A stretch of DNA of 64,000 nucleotides from Betaproteobacteria bacterium (GTDB lineage: Bacteria; Pseudomonadota; Gammaproteobacteria; Burkholderiales; Sulfuricellaceae), in NCBI GenBank assembly GCA_021373185.1, contig JAJFTF010000036.1, positions 21,146-85,145 of the forward strand. Reading direction: 5' to 3'. The notes under the pieces are model-generated. The model was not told the DNA's origin. It worked only from the letters and a program-made list of their open reading frames with translations, and did no database searches. The position numbers were made by a program, and so were the translations under genes. Below, in pieces: positions 1-8,153 of this stretch. Numbering within the stretch: position 1 is the first letter of the stretch; each line of letters opens with the position of its first letter.

Positions 1-863
1 CTGGCGTGTTGGCGCTGGCCGCGATGGGCGTGATTTATGCCGTCATCCCCGACCCCAAGGGCAGCCATTTCCATTCCGATGCGGAGGTGGCGCCTGCGCG
101 CCTGAGCGACGTGCTGCGCGACATGCAGTTGCTGCGGCTGAATTTCGGCATATTCGCGCTGCACGCGGCGCAGATGGCGATGTTCGTGGTGATTCCTTTC
201 GCCCTGCGCGAAGCCGGCGGCATGCCGGAAGCCCAGCACTGGAAAATCTACCTGCCGGTAATGCTGGCCGCATTCGCCCTGATGGTGCCCGCGATCATTT
301 ACGGCGAGAAGAAAGCCAAGCTCAAGCCGATCTTCGTTTCCGCCGTCGCCATGCTGCTCTTGTCGCAACTCTTGCTGACCGTGCTGATCCGCGATTTCTG
401 GGGCATCGTCGCGATGCTGCTGCTGTTCTTCATCGCCTTCAATATTCTCGAAGCCAGCCTGCCCTCGCTGATCTCCAAGATCGCTCCGGCCCGCGCCAAA
501 GGGACGGCGATGGGCGTGTATAATACCTCGCAGGCGCTCGGCCTGTTTGTCGGCGGCGTGGTGGGCGGAGTTTTGTCGCATTACGTCGGCCAATGGGCCG
601 TGTTCGTATTCGGGGCAGTAATGAGCGCGTTGTGGCTGAGCATGGCCGCCAGCATGAAAACGCCGCCTGCCGTGCGCACCAAAATGTATCATCTTGAACC
701 GATGGCCGCAGACGCAGCGCGTGAACTGTCGCGCCGCCTGACCAGCCTGAACGGGGTGATGGAAGCGGTGGTCGATGCCGAGGAAGGCGCAGCCTACCTC
801 AAGGTGGAGATGGCGGGTTGGGATGAAGAAGGCGTTACTAAATTAATTGAGGGGGGAGCGTGA
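1..863 (+). CDS. MFS transporter, YajR-like, C-terminal part
   Basis: The window opens inside this gene, so the N-terminal half is missing; the GTG at 6 is in frame but lies within the protein. The visible part has six hydrophobic helices typical of the second half of a major facilitator superfamily transporter, with a glycine-rich segment ([16 protein letters not shown]) common in drug/proton antiporters. About 65 soluble residues follow (from MYHLEPMA to the end), resembling the YAM domain that E. coli YajR carries after its last helix. It ends 1 nt before the ssb start codon, so the two are probably co-transcribed. The substrate cannot be told from sequence. Confidence 0.85.
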   Translation, partial: GVLALAAMGVIYAVIPDPKGSHFHSDAEVAPARLSDVLRDMQLLRLNFGIFALHAAQMAMFVVIPFALREAGGMPEAQHWKIYLPVMLAAFALMVPAIIYGEKKAKLKPIFVSAVAMLLLSQLLLTVLIRDFWGIVAMLLLFFIAFNILEASLPSLISKIAPARAKGTAMGVYNTSQALGLFVGGVVGGVLSHYVGQWAVFVFGAVMSALWLSMAASMKTPPAVRTKMYHLEPMAADAARELSRRLTSLNGVMEAVVDAEEGAAYLKVEMAGWDEEGVTKLIEGGA

Positions 864-864
864 A

Positions 865-1323
865 ATGGCATCAGTGAACAAGGTAATTCTGGTTGGACGT
901 CTGGGCAAGGATCCGGAAACCCGTTACATGCCCAATGGCGATGCGGTGACCAATATCACCCTGGCGACCAGCGAAAACTGGAAAGACAAGAACGGAGAGA
1001 AGCAGGAAAAGACCGAGTGGCATCGCGTGACCTTCTACCGCAAGCTGGCGGAAATCGCCGGCGAGTACCTGAAAAAGGGCAGCATGGCCTATGTCGAGGG
1101 TCGGCTGGAAACCCGCAAGTGGACCGACAAAGCGGGCGTCGAAAAATACACCACCGAGATCATCGCCAACGAAATGCAGATGCTGAGCAGCCGCAGCAGC
1201 GGCGGCAACAGTTTCGAAGTGGTGGACAAGCCAGCGGCGAACAGTAGCAGTAGCAGCGGCGCGAAGGCGGCAGCAAAGAGCGGCGGCGACTTCGATAATT
1301 TCGAGGACGACATTCCGTTTTAG
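865..1323 (+). CDS. ssb: Single-stranded DNA-binding protein
   Basis: 152 aa. It binds single-stranded DNA in replication, repair and recombination and recruits partner proteins through its C-terminal tip. The OB fold covers about residues 1-110 (starts [18 protein letters not shown]), followed by a Ser/Gly/Ala-rich linker and the acidic tip FEDDIPF that binds partners. I chose ATG 865 rather than the in-frame GTG at 847 because MASVNK is the conserved family start and a G-rich ribosome binding site (851-857) precedes it. A rho-independent terminator follows the stop. Confidence 0.97.
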   Translation: MASVNKVILVGRLGKDPETRYMPNGDAVTNITLATSENWKDKNGEKQEKTEWHRVTFYRKLAEIAGEYLKKGSMAYVEGRLETRKWTDKAGVEKYTTEIIANEMQMLSSRSSGGNSFEVVDKPAANSSSSSGAKAAAKSGGDFDNFEDDIPF

Positions 1324-1347
1324 GGGCTACCGGTAATGTTGCAAACG

Positions 1348-1382
1348 AAATGGCGGAGAACGATGTTCCTCCGCCATTTTTT
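1348..1382 (+). terminator. Rho-independent terminator after ssb
   Basis: Eleven-base arms AAATGGCGGAG and CTCCGCCATTT with a 10-nt loop, running into a T-tract. It lies 25 nt after the ssb stop. Confidence 0.9.
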
Positions 1383-1472
1383 CTTGCTGTGCCGTGAAGT
1401 GGGCATTCATCGTAGCGCAATCTATTCCACTCCGTTGAGGGCTTCCTGATATGGCGTTCCAGTTAAAGATCG

Positions 1473-2729
1473 ATGTCGACCGATAGTCTTCATCCTCGTT
1501 CGGTTGCAATCATCGGCGGCGGCCCTGCCGGACTTATGGCGGCGGAAGTGCTGATCCAGGGCGGCGTGCGGGTCGATCTTTACGACGCCATGCCGTCGGT
1601 GGGGCGCAAGTTTTTGCTGGCGGGCAAGGGCGGTCTGAACCTCACGCACGCTGAATCCGCCGAGGCATTCCTGTCGCGTTACGGCTCGCGCCGAGCGCAG
1701 ATTGAACCGCTGCTCGACGCATTTGGGCCGGAAGCGCTACGCGAGTGGACGCGCAGCCTCGGCGTCGAAACTTTTGTCGGCACCTCCGGGCGGGTATTCC
1801 CGGTTGAGAAAAAGGCCGCGCCACTGTTGCGTGCCTGGCTGCACCGGCTGCGCGCAGACGGAGTGAGCTTTCACATGCGTTACCGCTGGCGCGGCTGGGA
1901 CGAAAACGGTGTCCTGTGTTTTGCTACGCCGCAGGGCGAACAGTTGGTGCATGTCGATGCGGTGGTGCTGGCGCTGGGCGGCGGCAGTTGGGCGAAGCTC
2001 GGTTCCGATGGCGCGTGGGTGCCGCTGCTGGCGCAGCGCGGCGTGCCGGTGGCGGCGTTGCGCCCGGCAAACTGCGGCTTCGATGTCGGCTGGAGCGAGC
2101 ACTTACGCACGCGCTTCGCCGGGTATCCGGTGAAGTCGGTGGTCGCGTCCTTCACCGATTCGACCGGCGCGGAATTTCACCGCCAGGGCGAATTCGTGGT
2201 GACGGCAACCGGCGTCGAGGGCGGCCTGATTTATGCCTTGTCCGCGCCCTTGCGCGACGAGATCGAAGCCAGCGGCTCGGCGGTCATGCAACTTGACCTG
2301 GCGCCCGGCTGGGAGTTGCAACGCCTGATCGACGAACTGTCGCGGCCACGGGGTTCGCGCTCGCTGTCCAGCCACCTCCAGAGCCGGGTGGGCATCAAGG
2401 GGGTGAAGGCCGGGCTGCTGCGCGAAGTGTTGTCGGCAACGGAGTTCGCCGATCCGCTTCGGCTGGCGGCGGCGATCAAGGCGCTGCCGCTGCGCCTCGT
2501 CGCGCCGCGCCCTCTCGATGAGGCGATCAGCAGTGCGGGCGGCGTGGCCTTCGAAGCGCTCGACGAGCGCCTGATGATTCGCGACCAGCCCGGCGTGTTT
2601 TGTGCCGGTGAGATGCTCGACTGGGAAGCGCCGACCGGCGGCTATCTGCTCACTGCCTGTTTCGCCAGCGGGCGTGCCGCCGGTTCTGGAGTGTTGGCCT
2701 GGCTTGAAGCCGGGGCGGGCGGTAAGTAA
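1473..2729 (+). CDS. FAD-dependent flavoprotein, HI0933/PP_4765-like family
   Basis: 418 aa. The N-terminal Rossmann motif IIGGGPAGLMAAEVL binds FAD, followed by the family signature VGRKFLLAGKGGLNLTH. Near the C-terminus CAGEMLDWEAPTGGYLLTAC matches the second FAD-contact region of the HI0933/BaiN superfamily. These proteins are probably cytoplasmic oxidoreductases, but the substrate of this branch is unknown. The start ATG 1473 lies only about 10 residues before the dinucleotide-binding motif, as usual. Its own promoter probably lies in 1383-1472, because the ssb terminator precedes it. Confidence 0.88.
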   Translation: MSTDSLHPRSVAIIGGGPAGLMAAEVLIQGGVRVDLYDAMPSVGRKFLLAGKGGLNLTHAESAEAFLSRYGSRRAQIEPLLDAFGPEALREWTRSLGVETFVGTSGRVFPVEKKAAPLLRAWLHRLRADGVSFHMRYRWRGWDENGVLCFATPQGEQLVHVDAVVLALGGGSWAKLGSDGAWVPLLAQRGVPVAALRPANCGFDVGWSEHLRTRFAGYPVKSVVASFTDSTGAEFHRQGEFVVTATGVEGGLIYALSAPLRDEIEASGSAVMQLDLAPGWELQRLIDELSRPRGSRSLSSHLQSRVGIKGVKAGLLREVLSATEFADPLRLAAAIKALPLRLVAPRPLDEAISSAGGVAFEALDERLMIRDQPGVFCAGEMLDWEAPTGGYLLTACFASGRAAGSGVLAWLEAGAGGK

Positions 2730-2777
2730 TTACTTCGCAGGCTACGAAAGCGACCGAAATTTATCTATAATCACGCC

Positions 2778-3023
2778 ATGCTCTATTGGGAAAAACACGA
2801 CCACGACCAGAACCAGCACCACTGGTACTGCGTCACCTTCGACCACGACTTGCTGGGCGACCTGGTGCTCGTCAAATCATGGGGAAATATCGGTCGGCGC
2901 GGCACCCGGAAAGAGAAGCAGGTGCTGCAATCCGCCGATGATCTGCGCGCCTGCCTGCAGGTTATCGGCGAGCAGCGCGAAGCGGATGGCTACGCCGTGG
3001 CGGGCGTGGGCTGGTCGGGCTGA
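2778..3023 (+). CDS. WGR domain protein
   Basis: 81 aa, essentially one WGR domain. The hallmark Trp-Gly-Arg region appears as SWGNIGRRGTRKEKQV, with the preceding strand LVLVKSWG. WGR domains occur in PARP-type enzymes and in short bacterial proteins and are thought to bind nucleic acid; the function of short stand-alone forms is unknown. The last 34 nt overlap the end of the convergent flavoprotein gene on the other strand. Confidence 0.85.
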   Translation: MLYWEKHDHDQNQHHWYCVTFDHDLLGDLVLVKSWGNIGRRGTRKEKQVLQSADDLRACLQVIGEQREADGYAVAGVGWSG

Positions 3024-4645
3024 GGCGATTCGCCTGGCGTTGAGCCGCTTCCGACCATGTTCAAGGCGACAGCCTCGGCGACCTTGATGCCGTCCACCGC
3101 TGCCGAAAGAATCCCTCCGGCGTAGCCCGCACCCTCTCCCGCAGGATAAAGCCCCACCGTATTCAGACTTTGGTAATTCTCGTTGCGCTTGATGCGGATC
3201 GGTGAAGACGTGCGCGTCTCGACCCCGGTCAGCACCGCGTCATGCATGGAAAAATTCTTGATCTGCTTGTCGAAGGCCGGAAGCGCTTCGCGTATCGCCT
3301 CGATGGCGTAATCCGGCAGGGCGCTGGAAAGGTCGCACAAATGCACGCCGGGCGTGTAGGAGGGTTGCACCGTGCCGAACGCCGTGGAGGGCTTGCCGGC
3401 GAGGAAGTCGCCGACCAGTTGTCCCGGTGCGGAATAATTTTTGCCGCCAAGCTCGAAGGCGCGTGCCTCCCACTGGCGCTGAAAAGCGATGCCCGCCAGC
3501 GGGTGGCCGGGGTAATCGGCGGGCGTGATGTCGACCACGATGCCGCTGTTGGCGTTGCGCTCGCTGCGCGAATACTGGCTCATGCCGTTGGTCACCACGC
3601 AGCCCGGCTCCGAGGTGGCCGCCACCACCGTGCCGCCGGGGCACATGCAGAAACTGTAAACCGAGCGGCCATTGGCGCAGTGATGCACCAGCTTGTAATC
3701 GGCTGCACCCAGCAACGGGTTGCCGGCATTCTTGCCGAACCGGCATTGGTCGATCAACGACTGCGGGTGCTCGATGCGGAAGCCGATGGAAAAAGGCTTG
3801 GCCTCGATATACACGCCCCGGTCGTAAAGCATCTGGAAGGTGTCGCGCGCGCTGTGGCCGACCGCCAGCACCACATGCCCGGTGGCGATGCGCTCGCCGC
3901 TTGCCAGCACCACGCCGCGCACCTGCCCGTTGTCGATGTCGAGATCGTCCACCCGGCATTGGAAGCGGACTTCACCGCCGAGCGATTCGATGGTCGAACG
4001 CATTTTTTCCACCATGCTCACCAGCCGGAACGTGCCGATGTGGGGCTTGCTCACATACATGATCTCGGGCGGCGCGCCGGCCGTAACGAACTCCGTCAGC
4101 ACCTTCTTGCCATAATGGCCGGGGTCCTTGATCTGGCTGTGGAGCTTGCCGTCGGAGAAGGTGCCCGCGCCGCCCTCACCGAACTGCACGTTGGATTCCG
4201 GGTTCAGCTCGCCTTGCCGCCACAGGCCGAAAGTGTCCTTGGTGCGCTCGCGCACCGCCTTGCCGCGCTCCAGGATGATCGGGCGAAACCCCATCTGCGC
4301 CAGAATCAACCCGGCAAACAGCCCCGCCGGGCCGGTGCCGATTACCACTGGCCTTGAGGCCAAGCCGCTCGGCGCCTGCGCCACGAACCGGTAGCTGGTG
4401 TCAGGCGACGGCGAGAGATGTTTATCCTTCTTCGACCGTTTGAGCACGGCCTTCTCATTCTTCAGCTCGACATCCAGCGTATAGACAAAAAGGATCGCCT
4501 CCGGCTTGCGGGCGTCATGGCCGCGGCGGGCGATCGAATAGCCGACCAGATCCTCCGTCCTGATGCCCAGCCGCTTGATGATGGCGGCCCGGATGGCGCT
4601 TTCGGGGTGGTCGATGGGGAGTTTTATTTCAGTCAGTCGCAGCAT
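2990..4645 (-). CDS. NAD(P)/FAD-dependent dehydrogenase, COG2509 family
   Basis: 551 aa. An N-terminal region of about 90 residues precedes the FAD-binding fold, which begins RPVVIGTGPAGLFAGLILAQ near residue 100. A family signature QFGEGGAGTFSDGKL follows, and AGEGAGYAGGILSAAVDG near the C-terminus closes the flavin site. It belongs to uncharacterised FAD-dependent dehydrogenases widespread in bacteria; the substrate is unknown. The start gives MLRLTEIKLPIDHPE, the typical N-terminus of the family. It converges on the WGR gene and overlaps its 3' end. Confidence 0.88.
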   Translation of the reverse strand: MLRLTEIKLPIDHPESAIRAAIIKRLGIRTEDLVGYSIARRGHDARKPEAILFVYTLDVELKNEKAVLKRSKKDKHLSPSPDTSYRFVAQAPSGLASRPVVIGTGPAGLFAGLILAQMGFRPIILERGKAVRERTKDTFGLWRQGELNPESNVQFGEGGAGTFSDGKLHSQIKDPGHYGKKVLTEFVTAGAPPEIMYVSKPHIGTFRLVSMVEKMRSTIESLGGEVRFQCRVDDLDIDNGQVRGVVLASGERIATGHVVLAVGHSARDTFQMLYDRGVYIEAKPFSIGFRIEHPQSLIDQCRFGKNAGNPLLGAADYKLVHHCANGRSVYSFCMCPGGTVVAATSEPGCVVTNGMSQYSRSERNANSGIVVDITPADYPGHPLAGIAFQRQWEARAFELGGKNYSAPGQLVGDFLAGKPSTAFGTVQPSYTPGVHLCDLSSALPDYAIEAIREALPAFDKQIKNFSMHDAVLTGVETRTSSPIRIKRNENYQSLNTVGLYPAGEGAGYAGGILSAAVDGIKVAEAVALNMVGSGSTPGESPQPDQPTPATA

Positions 4646-4738
4646 GCAGGAATTCCGGCCAAGCCTTGTTTGGAGCCGCCCATTGTAATGCGGTTCACGC
4701 CAGCCCGGTAGGGCGGGAAGTGCGCCCTCGCTGATCCG

Positions 4739-5287
4739 TCAGCCCAGGAACGCTTCCTTGGAATTGAGATATGCGATTTCCTCTGCCGTGCTTTCCCTGC
4801 CGAGGATGGCGTTGCGATGCGGGAAGCGGCCAAATTTTCTGATGAGTTCGCGATGATGTTCGGCAAAGCGCAAATTGCTTTCGAGGCGGGCTTCGCCAAA
4901 CAGCTTGACCGAAAGCGCCTGATCCTCAAGATTCTCGCTGTGCATCAGCGGCATGTACAAGAAGGCGAGTTTTTCTGTCGGTATGCTCTTGTGATAACCC
5001 TTCGCCAGCGCGTGCTTCGTCGTCTCGATGGCCTGATGCTCGGTCTTGAAGCTTCGCGCCTCGCCGCGAAACATGTTCAGCGGGAACTGGTCGAGGACAA
5101 TGACCAGAGCCAGGCAACCTTCCGGGCTGTTCTTCCATTCGTCCAGTTCGCCCTTGGCCGCGCTGGCCCACAGCGACTCATAGCGGTTGCGTATCTCAGC
5201 GTCCAGTTCCAGGGTCGAGGAAAACCAGCGCTTCTGCATCTCTGCCGAATACCAGAACTCGATGATTTCTTCAGGCGTGATTTTAAT
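4739..5287 (-). CDS. DUF924 family protein with probable ATT start codon
   Basis: About 182 aa of DUF924 type: TPEEIIEFWYSAEMQKRWF at the N-terminus, then VIVLDQFPLNMFRGEARSF, a highly conserved stretch, and GRFPHRNAILGRESTAEE near the end. The fold is an all-helical TPR-like domain of unknown role. There is no ATG, GTG or TTG in frame near the conserved N-terminus; upstream residues in this frame are an overlap of the DUF2288 gene. The best start is ATT at 5287-5285, which has GGGAGG six nt upstream and overlaps the DUF2288 stop by one base. Translational coupling to that gene is likely. Confidence 0.8.
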   Translation of the reverse strand: MKITPEEIIEFWYSAEMQKRWFSSTLELDAEIRNRYESLWASAAKGELDEWKNSPEGCLALVIVLDQFPLNMFRGEARSFKTEHQAIETTKHALAKGYHKSIPTEKLAFLYMPLMHSENLEDQALSVKLFGEARLESNLRFAEHHRELIRKFGRFPHRNAILGRESTAEEIAYLNSKEAFLG

Positions 5288-5600
5288 GGTAGGCCTCCCG
5301 GTCTTTGTGCTGAACCAGAATCCACGGATTAACCACCACCGCCCATAGCGTCGCATCCGCATCCAGCCATGCCTTGGCCTGTGCATCGGAAACTTTCTCG
5401 ACCTGATGCGCCAGCAGCCACTGCTCGACTTGCGCCTTGTTGTCATTGGAAATCTGCACGGCCACTTCGATCAAATCCAATCCGTCATCAACCGCAATCA
5501 CGCTGCCCGCAGCAAAAAAACGCAGCAGTTCCGTCCACGCAATGCGGGACGTTTCCTGGTTCAGTTTGGCGCGGAGGATTTCGTCTGGATTATGCGGCAT
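5283..5600 (-). CDS. DUF2288 family protein
   Basis: 105 aa. Conserved DUF2288 features are LNQETSRIAWTELLRFFAAG, VIAVDDGLDLIEVAVQI and the ending LWAVVVNPWILVQ. Function is unknown; the protein is small and soluble. I chose ATG 5600 (MPHNPDEI) because residues encoded upstream of it are not family-like. The stop overlaps the putative ATT start of the DUF924 gene downstream, so both form a two-gene operon. Confidence 0.85.
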   Translation of the reverse strand: MPHNPDEILRAKLNQETSRIAWTELLRFFAAGSVIAVDDGLDLIEVAVQISNDNKAQVEQWLLAHQVEKVSDAQAKAWLDADATLWAVVVNPWILVQHKDREAYH

Positions 5601-5637
5601 GGCTAAGCGGAACTTCCCCGCCGGGAAATACGAGGAC

Positions 5638-5671
5638 AATAAAAGGGGCCACAATAAAAGGGGCCAGGCTC
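5638..5671. repeat. REP-like left flank of the RAYT element
   Basis: The segment AATAAAAGGGGCCA occurs twice in tandem. The second copy runs into AAAGGGGCCAGGCTC (5657-5671), the exact inverse of GAGCCTGGCCCCTTT found at 6410-6424 and 6741-6755. These 15-nt inverted repeats bracket the transposase gene, as expected of sequences recognised by a RAYT. Confidence 0.75.
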
Positions 5672-6380
5672 ACTTTAGCTCGCCACTCTCCGGCCTCTGC
5701 ACCTTGGGCCTTCCACGCGGTTTCACTTCACGTCGCAGCCCGGTCATTTTCTCTATCATATCCATGAACCGAGCGTTACCCAAAGGCTGACTTTGACTCA
5801 GTGCCAAGCGGATATCTGCAATGGCCGGCGCATCAATCTGGGAGCGAAATAACGCCCGGTAGTTCTCTCGTCTGCTTTCGTCATCCGCATTCATGGCGGT
5901 ATACAGCGGGTGCGGGGTGACCAGTGAGTCGCTTTGCCCCAGCGCATTTGCAGGATAACTGCTCCAACGGTAGTGAGCCGGGTCTTCCACCATGGCGGCG
6001 CGCACAGGGTTAAGCTCGATGTAGCGCTGACATAGCAGCAAATAGGCATCTTCCTGCACCAGCGACGATTTGTAACGACTGTTCCACAGCGTACCGGTGC
6101 GTCGGTAGGTCTTGTTGATGTACTGAACATAGCGCCGTCCCAGTGAAATGATGAGACGGGGCACATCCTCGGGCTGGGGCGGAGTCAGCAGCAAATGCAC
6201 ATGGTTGGTCATGAACACATAGGCGTGCAGGGTGCAGCCGCTTTCCTTGAGAGCCTCACCCAACCAGTGGCGGTAGGCATGGTAGTCGTCATCAGCGAAA
6301 AAGCAGGCATCGCGGTTGTGTCCGCGCTGGACAATGTGCAGCGGCACACCGGCCAAATGTATACGGGGGCGGCGGGGCAT
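5670..6380 (-). CDS. REP-associated tyrosine transposase (RAYT, Y1 family)
   Basis: 236 aa, related to the IS200/IS605 TnpA group. The start MPRRPRIHLAGVPLHIVQRG is a typical RAYT N-terminus. The metal-binding HUH motif is NHVHLLL (about residues 59-65), and the catalytic tyrosine lies in the segment RRYVQYINKTYRRTGTLW. The C-terminal helical region is complete, so the gene looks intact. Such enzymes nick REP palindromes and are usually single copy and domesticated. The 15-nt inverted repeats described at 5657 and 6410 flank it, and a truncated second copy follows at 6432-6711. Its position at the end of an integron cassette array suggests it arrived after the array formed. Confidence 0.92.
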   Translation of the reverse strand: MPRRPRIHLAGVPLHIVQRGHNRDACFFADDDYHAYRHWLGEALKESGCTLHAYVFMTNHVHLLLTPPQPEDVPRLIISLGRRYVQYINKTYRRTGTLWNSRYKSSLVQEDAYLLLCQRYIELNPVRAAMVEDPAHYRWSSYPANALGQSDSLVTPHPLYTAMNADDESRRENYRALFRSQIDAPAIADIRLALSQSQPLGNARFMDMIEKMTGLRREVKPRGRPKVQRPESGELK

Positions 6381-6759
6381 GATGCGGCCAAGTATAGCCT
6401 AATTTAATCGAGCCTGGCCCCTTTGATTTCCGTCGGTAGGTTTTGTTGATGTACTGAACATAGCGCCGTCCCAGTGAAATAATGAGGCGGGGCACATCCT
6501 CGGGCTGGGGCGGAGTCAGCAGCAAATGCACATGGTTGGTCATGAACACATAGGCGTGCAGGGTGCAGCCGCTTTCCTTGAGAGCCTCACCCAACCAGTG
6601 GCGGTAGGCATGGAAGTCGTCATCAGCGAAAAAGCAGGCATCGCGGTTGTGTCCACGCTGGACAATGTGCAGCGGCACACCGGCCAAATGTATACGGGGG
6701 CGGCGGGGCATGATGCGGCCAAGTATAATCTAATTAAATCGAGCCTGGCCCCTTTGATT
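6101..6759. repeat. Tandem direct duplication, unit about 331 bp
   Basis: Positions 6101-6428 are repeated at 6432-6759 with a constant offset of 331 and only a handful of mismatches. Each copy holds the first 93-94 codons of the transposase (antisense to the + strand), its upstream region and the flank GAGCCTGGCCCCTTT. High identity suggests a recent event. Confidence 0.92.
6432..6711 (-). pseudogene. Truncated RAYT copy
   Basis: Encodes the first 93-94 residues of the same transposase, nearly identical to the intact copy, including the HUH motif and the Tyr region up to INKTYRR. It then leaves homology and reads through the flank of the intact copy to a stop at 6292. It lacks the C-terminal half, so it is not expected to work. 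Its right boundary at 6759 touches the last integron cassette. Confidence 0.88.
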
Positions 6760-6775
6760 CGTGTTGTGAGTTATG
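6760..6775 (-). other. Remnant of a truncated attC site
   Basis: Read on the - strand, the stop codon of the last cassette gene lies in CCATAAC, followed by TCACAACACG, then the RAYT flank. In the other cassettes (7155, 7472, 9302) the stop codon likewise lies within the R'' box (YYTAAC). This appears to be the first part of an attC whose remainder was lost at the RAYT junction. Confidence 0.55.
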
Positions 6776-7085
6776 GAGCGAAGCCACGAAAATACCAAAC
6801 CGTAAATGCAAATATCGTTGGGATACACGGCACCATAACCGCCAAGCCAAGTGATACCGGGATGGCCACTCGACGGAATGAGCGTGCCTTGCCTGCGAGA
6901 AGTGCCACAGGCCAAAAAACCCATAGCCATGTGAGAAGTAACCAGAGCTTGCCGGGGATGAGGTTGAGGCCCGCCACGAACACACCCAACCAAAGAGCAA
7001 GAACGGTAGCAGCATGAACGATGCACCCGGCCGCCAACAGCCGATAGGCGTTGGTACCGTCCTTCGTAGAAGCTCCTTGGTTCAT
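6771..7085 (-). CDS. Integron cassette 6: small membrane protein
   Basis: 104 aa from ATG 7085 (MNQGASTKDGTNAYRLL); the reading frame is open up to TTG 7100 but that lies inside the attC site. Three hydrophobic segments are visible: AAGCIVHAATVLALWLGVFV, LWLLLTWLWVFWPVALLAG and IPVSLGLAVMVPCIPTIFAF. I do not recognise a family. It starts 10 nt after the attC R' box GTTGGGC and ends in the remnant of its own attC, so it is the sixth and most distal cassette from the integrase. Confidence 0.7.
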   Translation of the reverse strand: MNQGASTKDGTNAYRLLAAGCIVHAATVLALWLGVFVAGLNLIPGKLWLLLTWLWVFWPVALLAGKARSFRRVAIPVSLGLAVMVPCIPTIFAFTVWYFRGFAP

Positions 7086-7094
7086 TGGTGTGAG

Positions 7095-7160
7095 GCCCAA
7101 CGTCGAAAGTAAGGGGCGACGCGCTTCAGCGCGGCGTCCCGCTTGACTGATGAGTTAGGG
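7095..7160 (-). other. attC site between cassettes 5 and 6
   Basis: 66 bp. Read on the - strand: R'' box CCCTAAC, an imperfect palindrome with core GGGACGCCGCGC / GCGCGTCGCCCC, and R' box GTTGGGC, a perfect GTTRRRY. The cassette 5 stop codon lies in the R'' box. Confidence 0.85.
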
Positions 7161-7394
7161 ATGTTTCGAGTTGCTGGCATCGTTTTTCTCCGCCTTTAGG
7201 ACAGCCACTACCCATTGAACGGTATACGCGAAACTACCCCAAACTGCGACCAGAAGAAGAATTTCTCTTTCCGGTGGGCTAATTGTCACCCTTAGCCGTG
7301 GCAAAACGTGATCTATGACGCCTTGAGTCACCAGGAAAGCAATGAGCATTGTTGCGCCTGCTTTAAGCGTAGCGATCAAGAGTCTTTTGCTCAT
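7155..7394 (-). CDS. Integron cassette 5: small membrane protein
   Basis: 79 aa from ATG 7394 (MSKRLLIATLKAG); GTG 7400 is also in frame. Two hydrophobic segments: LLIATLKAGATMLIAFLVTQ and REILLLVAVWGSFAYTVQWV. The tail is charged (KAEKNDASNSKHP). No family recognised. The ribosome binding site AGGG is part of the attC R' box GTTAGGG, 5 nt upstream of the ATG. The stop is inside the next attC. Confidence 0.7.
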   Translation of the reverse strand: MSKRLLIATLKAGATMLIAFLVTQGVIDHVLPRLRVTISPPEREILLLVAVWGSFAYTVQWVVAVLKAEKNDASNSKHP

Positions 7395-7399
7395 TTTCA

Positions 7400-7477
7400 C
7401 CCTAACGTGCAGCTAAGGGGCGCGCCGAAGGCGCGTCCCAGCGACCAAAGGGAGCGAACTTGAGCGTAGGGTTAGAG
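7400..7477 (-). other. attC site between cassettes 4 and 5
   Basis: 78 bp. R'' box CTCTAAC and R' box GTTAGGG on the - strand, with inner arms around GGGACGCGCC / GGCGCGCCCC. The cassette 4 stop codon is inside the R'' box. Confidence 0.85.
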
Positions 7478-8143
7478 CGCACTTTTTACCAACCCATTGT
7501 CTGGTGCCAGCTTACCTAGCTGAAGTTGCTCAAGCACACTGAGACGATTTTCCAGCTCGGACTGAGAGAGAGTGCCCTTGCGATATAAAGAGCGCAGGAA
7601 ATCAGAGGCCACCTGATCTTGCTTCGTTGTGTTGCACTCGTGACACGAGCAAACGATATTTCGATATGAGTTGTTCCTGCCGTTCGTTTGCGCAACTACG
7701 TGATCAAGTTCGCAGGACTCTGCGCGGATGCTCTTTAGGCAGTAGAAGCAGCGGTGGTCTTCGCGCGCAAGCAATGCCGAAACGAACTTGCGGTTTGCAA
7801 AGAAGTCGAGTGTTTCAATGTCGATTTCAGCTACCGATGTTTCCAGTGGCAATACACCAGCAATTTCTTCCGGGAGAAAAACTCGCACAAGATGTCCGTT
7901 CCGTGATTTGTCCTCAATCTTGATGCAACCACGTTCGTTCAAGCTGCGAATGTCTTCGCGTGAAGAGCTATCGGAAACGCCAGTGGCTTTGGAGAGTGGC
8001 ATCAGCGCGAAGATGGCAGATGATTTGCCTTCGAGGCGGGTATGCCGAAGCAGGTGATAGTAAAGAACTCGCTCCCGAACGCTGAGTTGCAGCGAAGGGA
8101 AGAGATGGTCTTCACATTGCTTAATGATAGTAGCTGCGTCCAT
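7472..8143 (-). CDS. Integron cassette 4: HNH endonuclease with N-terminal helix-turn-helix
   Basis: 223 aa. The N-terminal half (about residues 1-90) resembles a winged helix-turn-helix: ALMPLSKATGVSDSSSREDIRSLNERGCIKI. The C-terminal half holds a zinc-type HNH motif: CFYC near residue 132, ELDHVVAQTNGRNNSYRNIV with the His and Asn residues, then CSCHECNTTK with the second CxxC. This predicts a metal-dependent DNA nuclease that may bind specific sites. Cassette-borne HNH nucleases may be toxins or anti-phage effectors, but nothing here shows which. It is the largest cassette gene. Confidence 0.85.
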   Translation of the reverse strand: MDAATIIKQCEDHLFPSLQLSVRERVLYYHLLRHTRLEGKSSAIFALMPLSKATGVSDSSSREDIRSLNERGCIKIEDKSRNGHLVRVFLPEEIAGVLPLETSVAEIDIETLDFFANRKFVSALLAREDHRCFYCLKSIRAESCELDHVVAQTNGRNNSYRNIVCSCHECNTTKQDQVASDFLRSLYRKGTLSQSELENRLSVLEQLQLGKLAPDNGLVKSAL

Positions 8144-8153
8144 TGTTTGTGCG

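Noticed and set aside
3242..4357. Long open frame of 371 codons on the + strand within the COG2509 flavoprotein gene
   Set aside because: Antisense shadow; its translation is low in hydrophobic pattern and shows no family signature.
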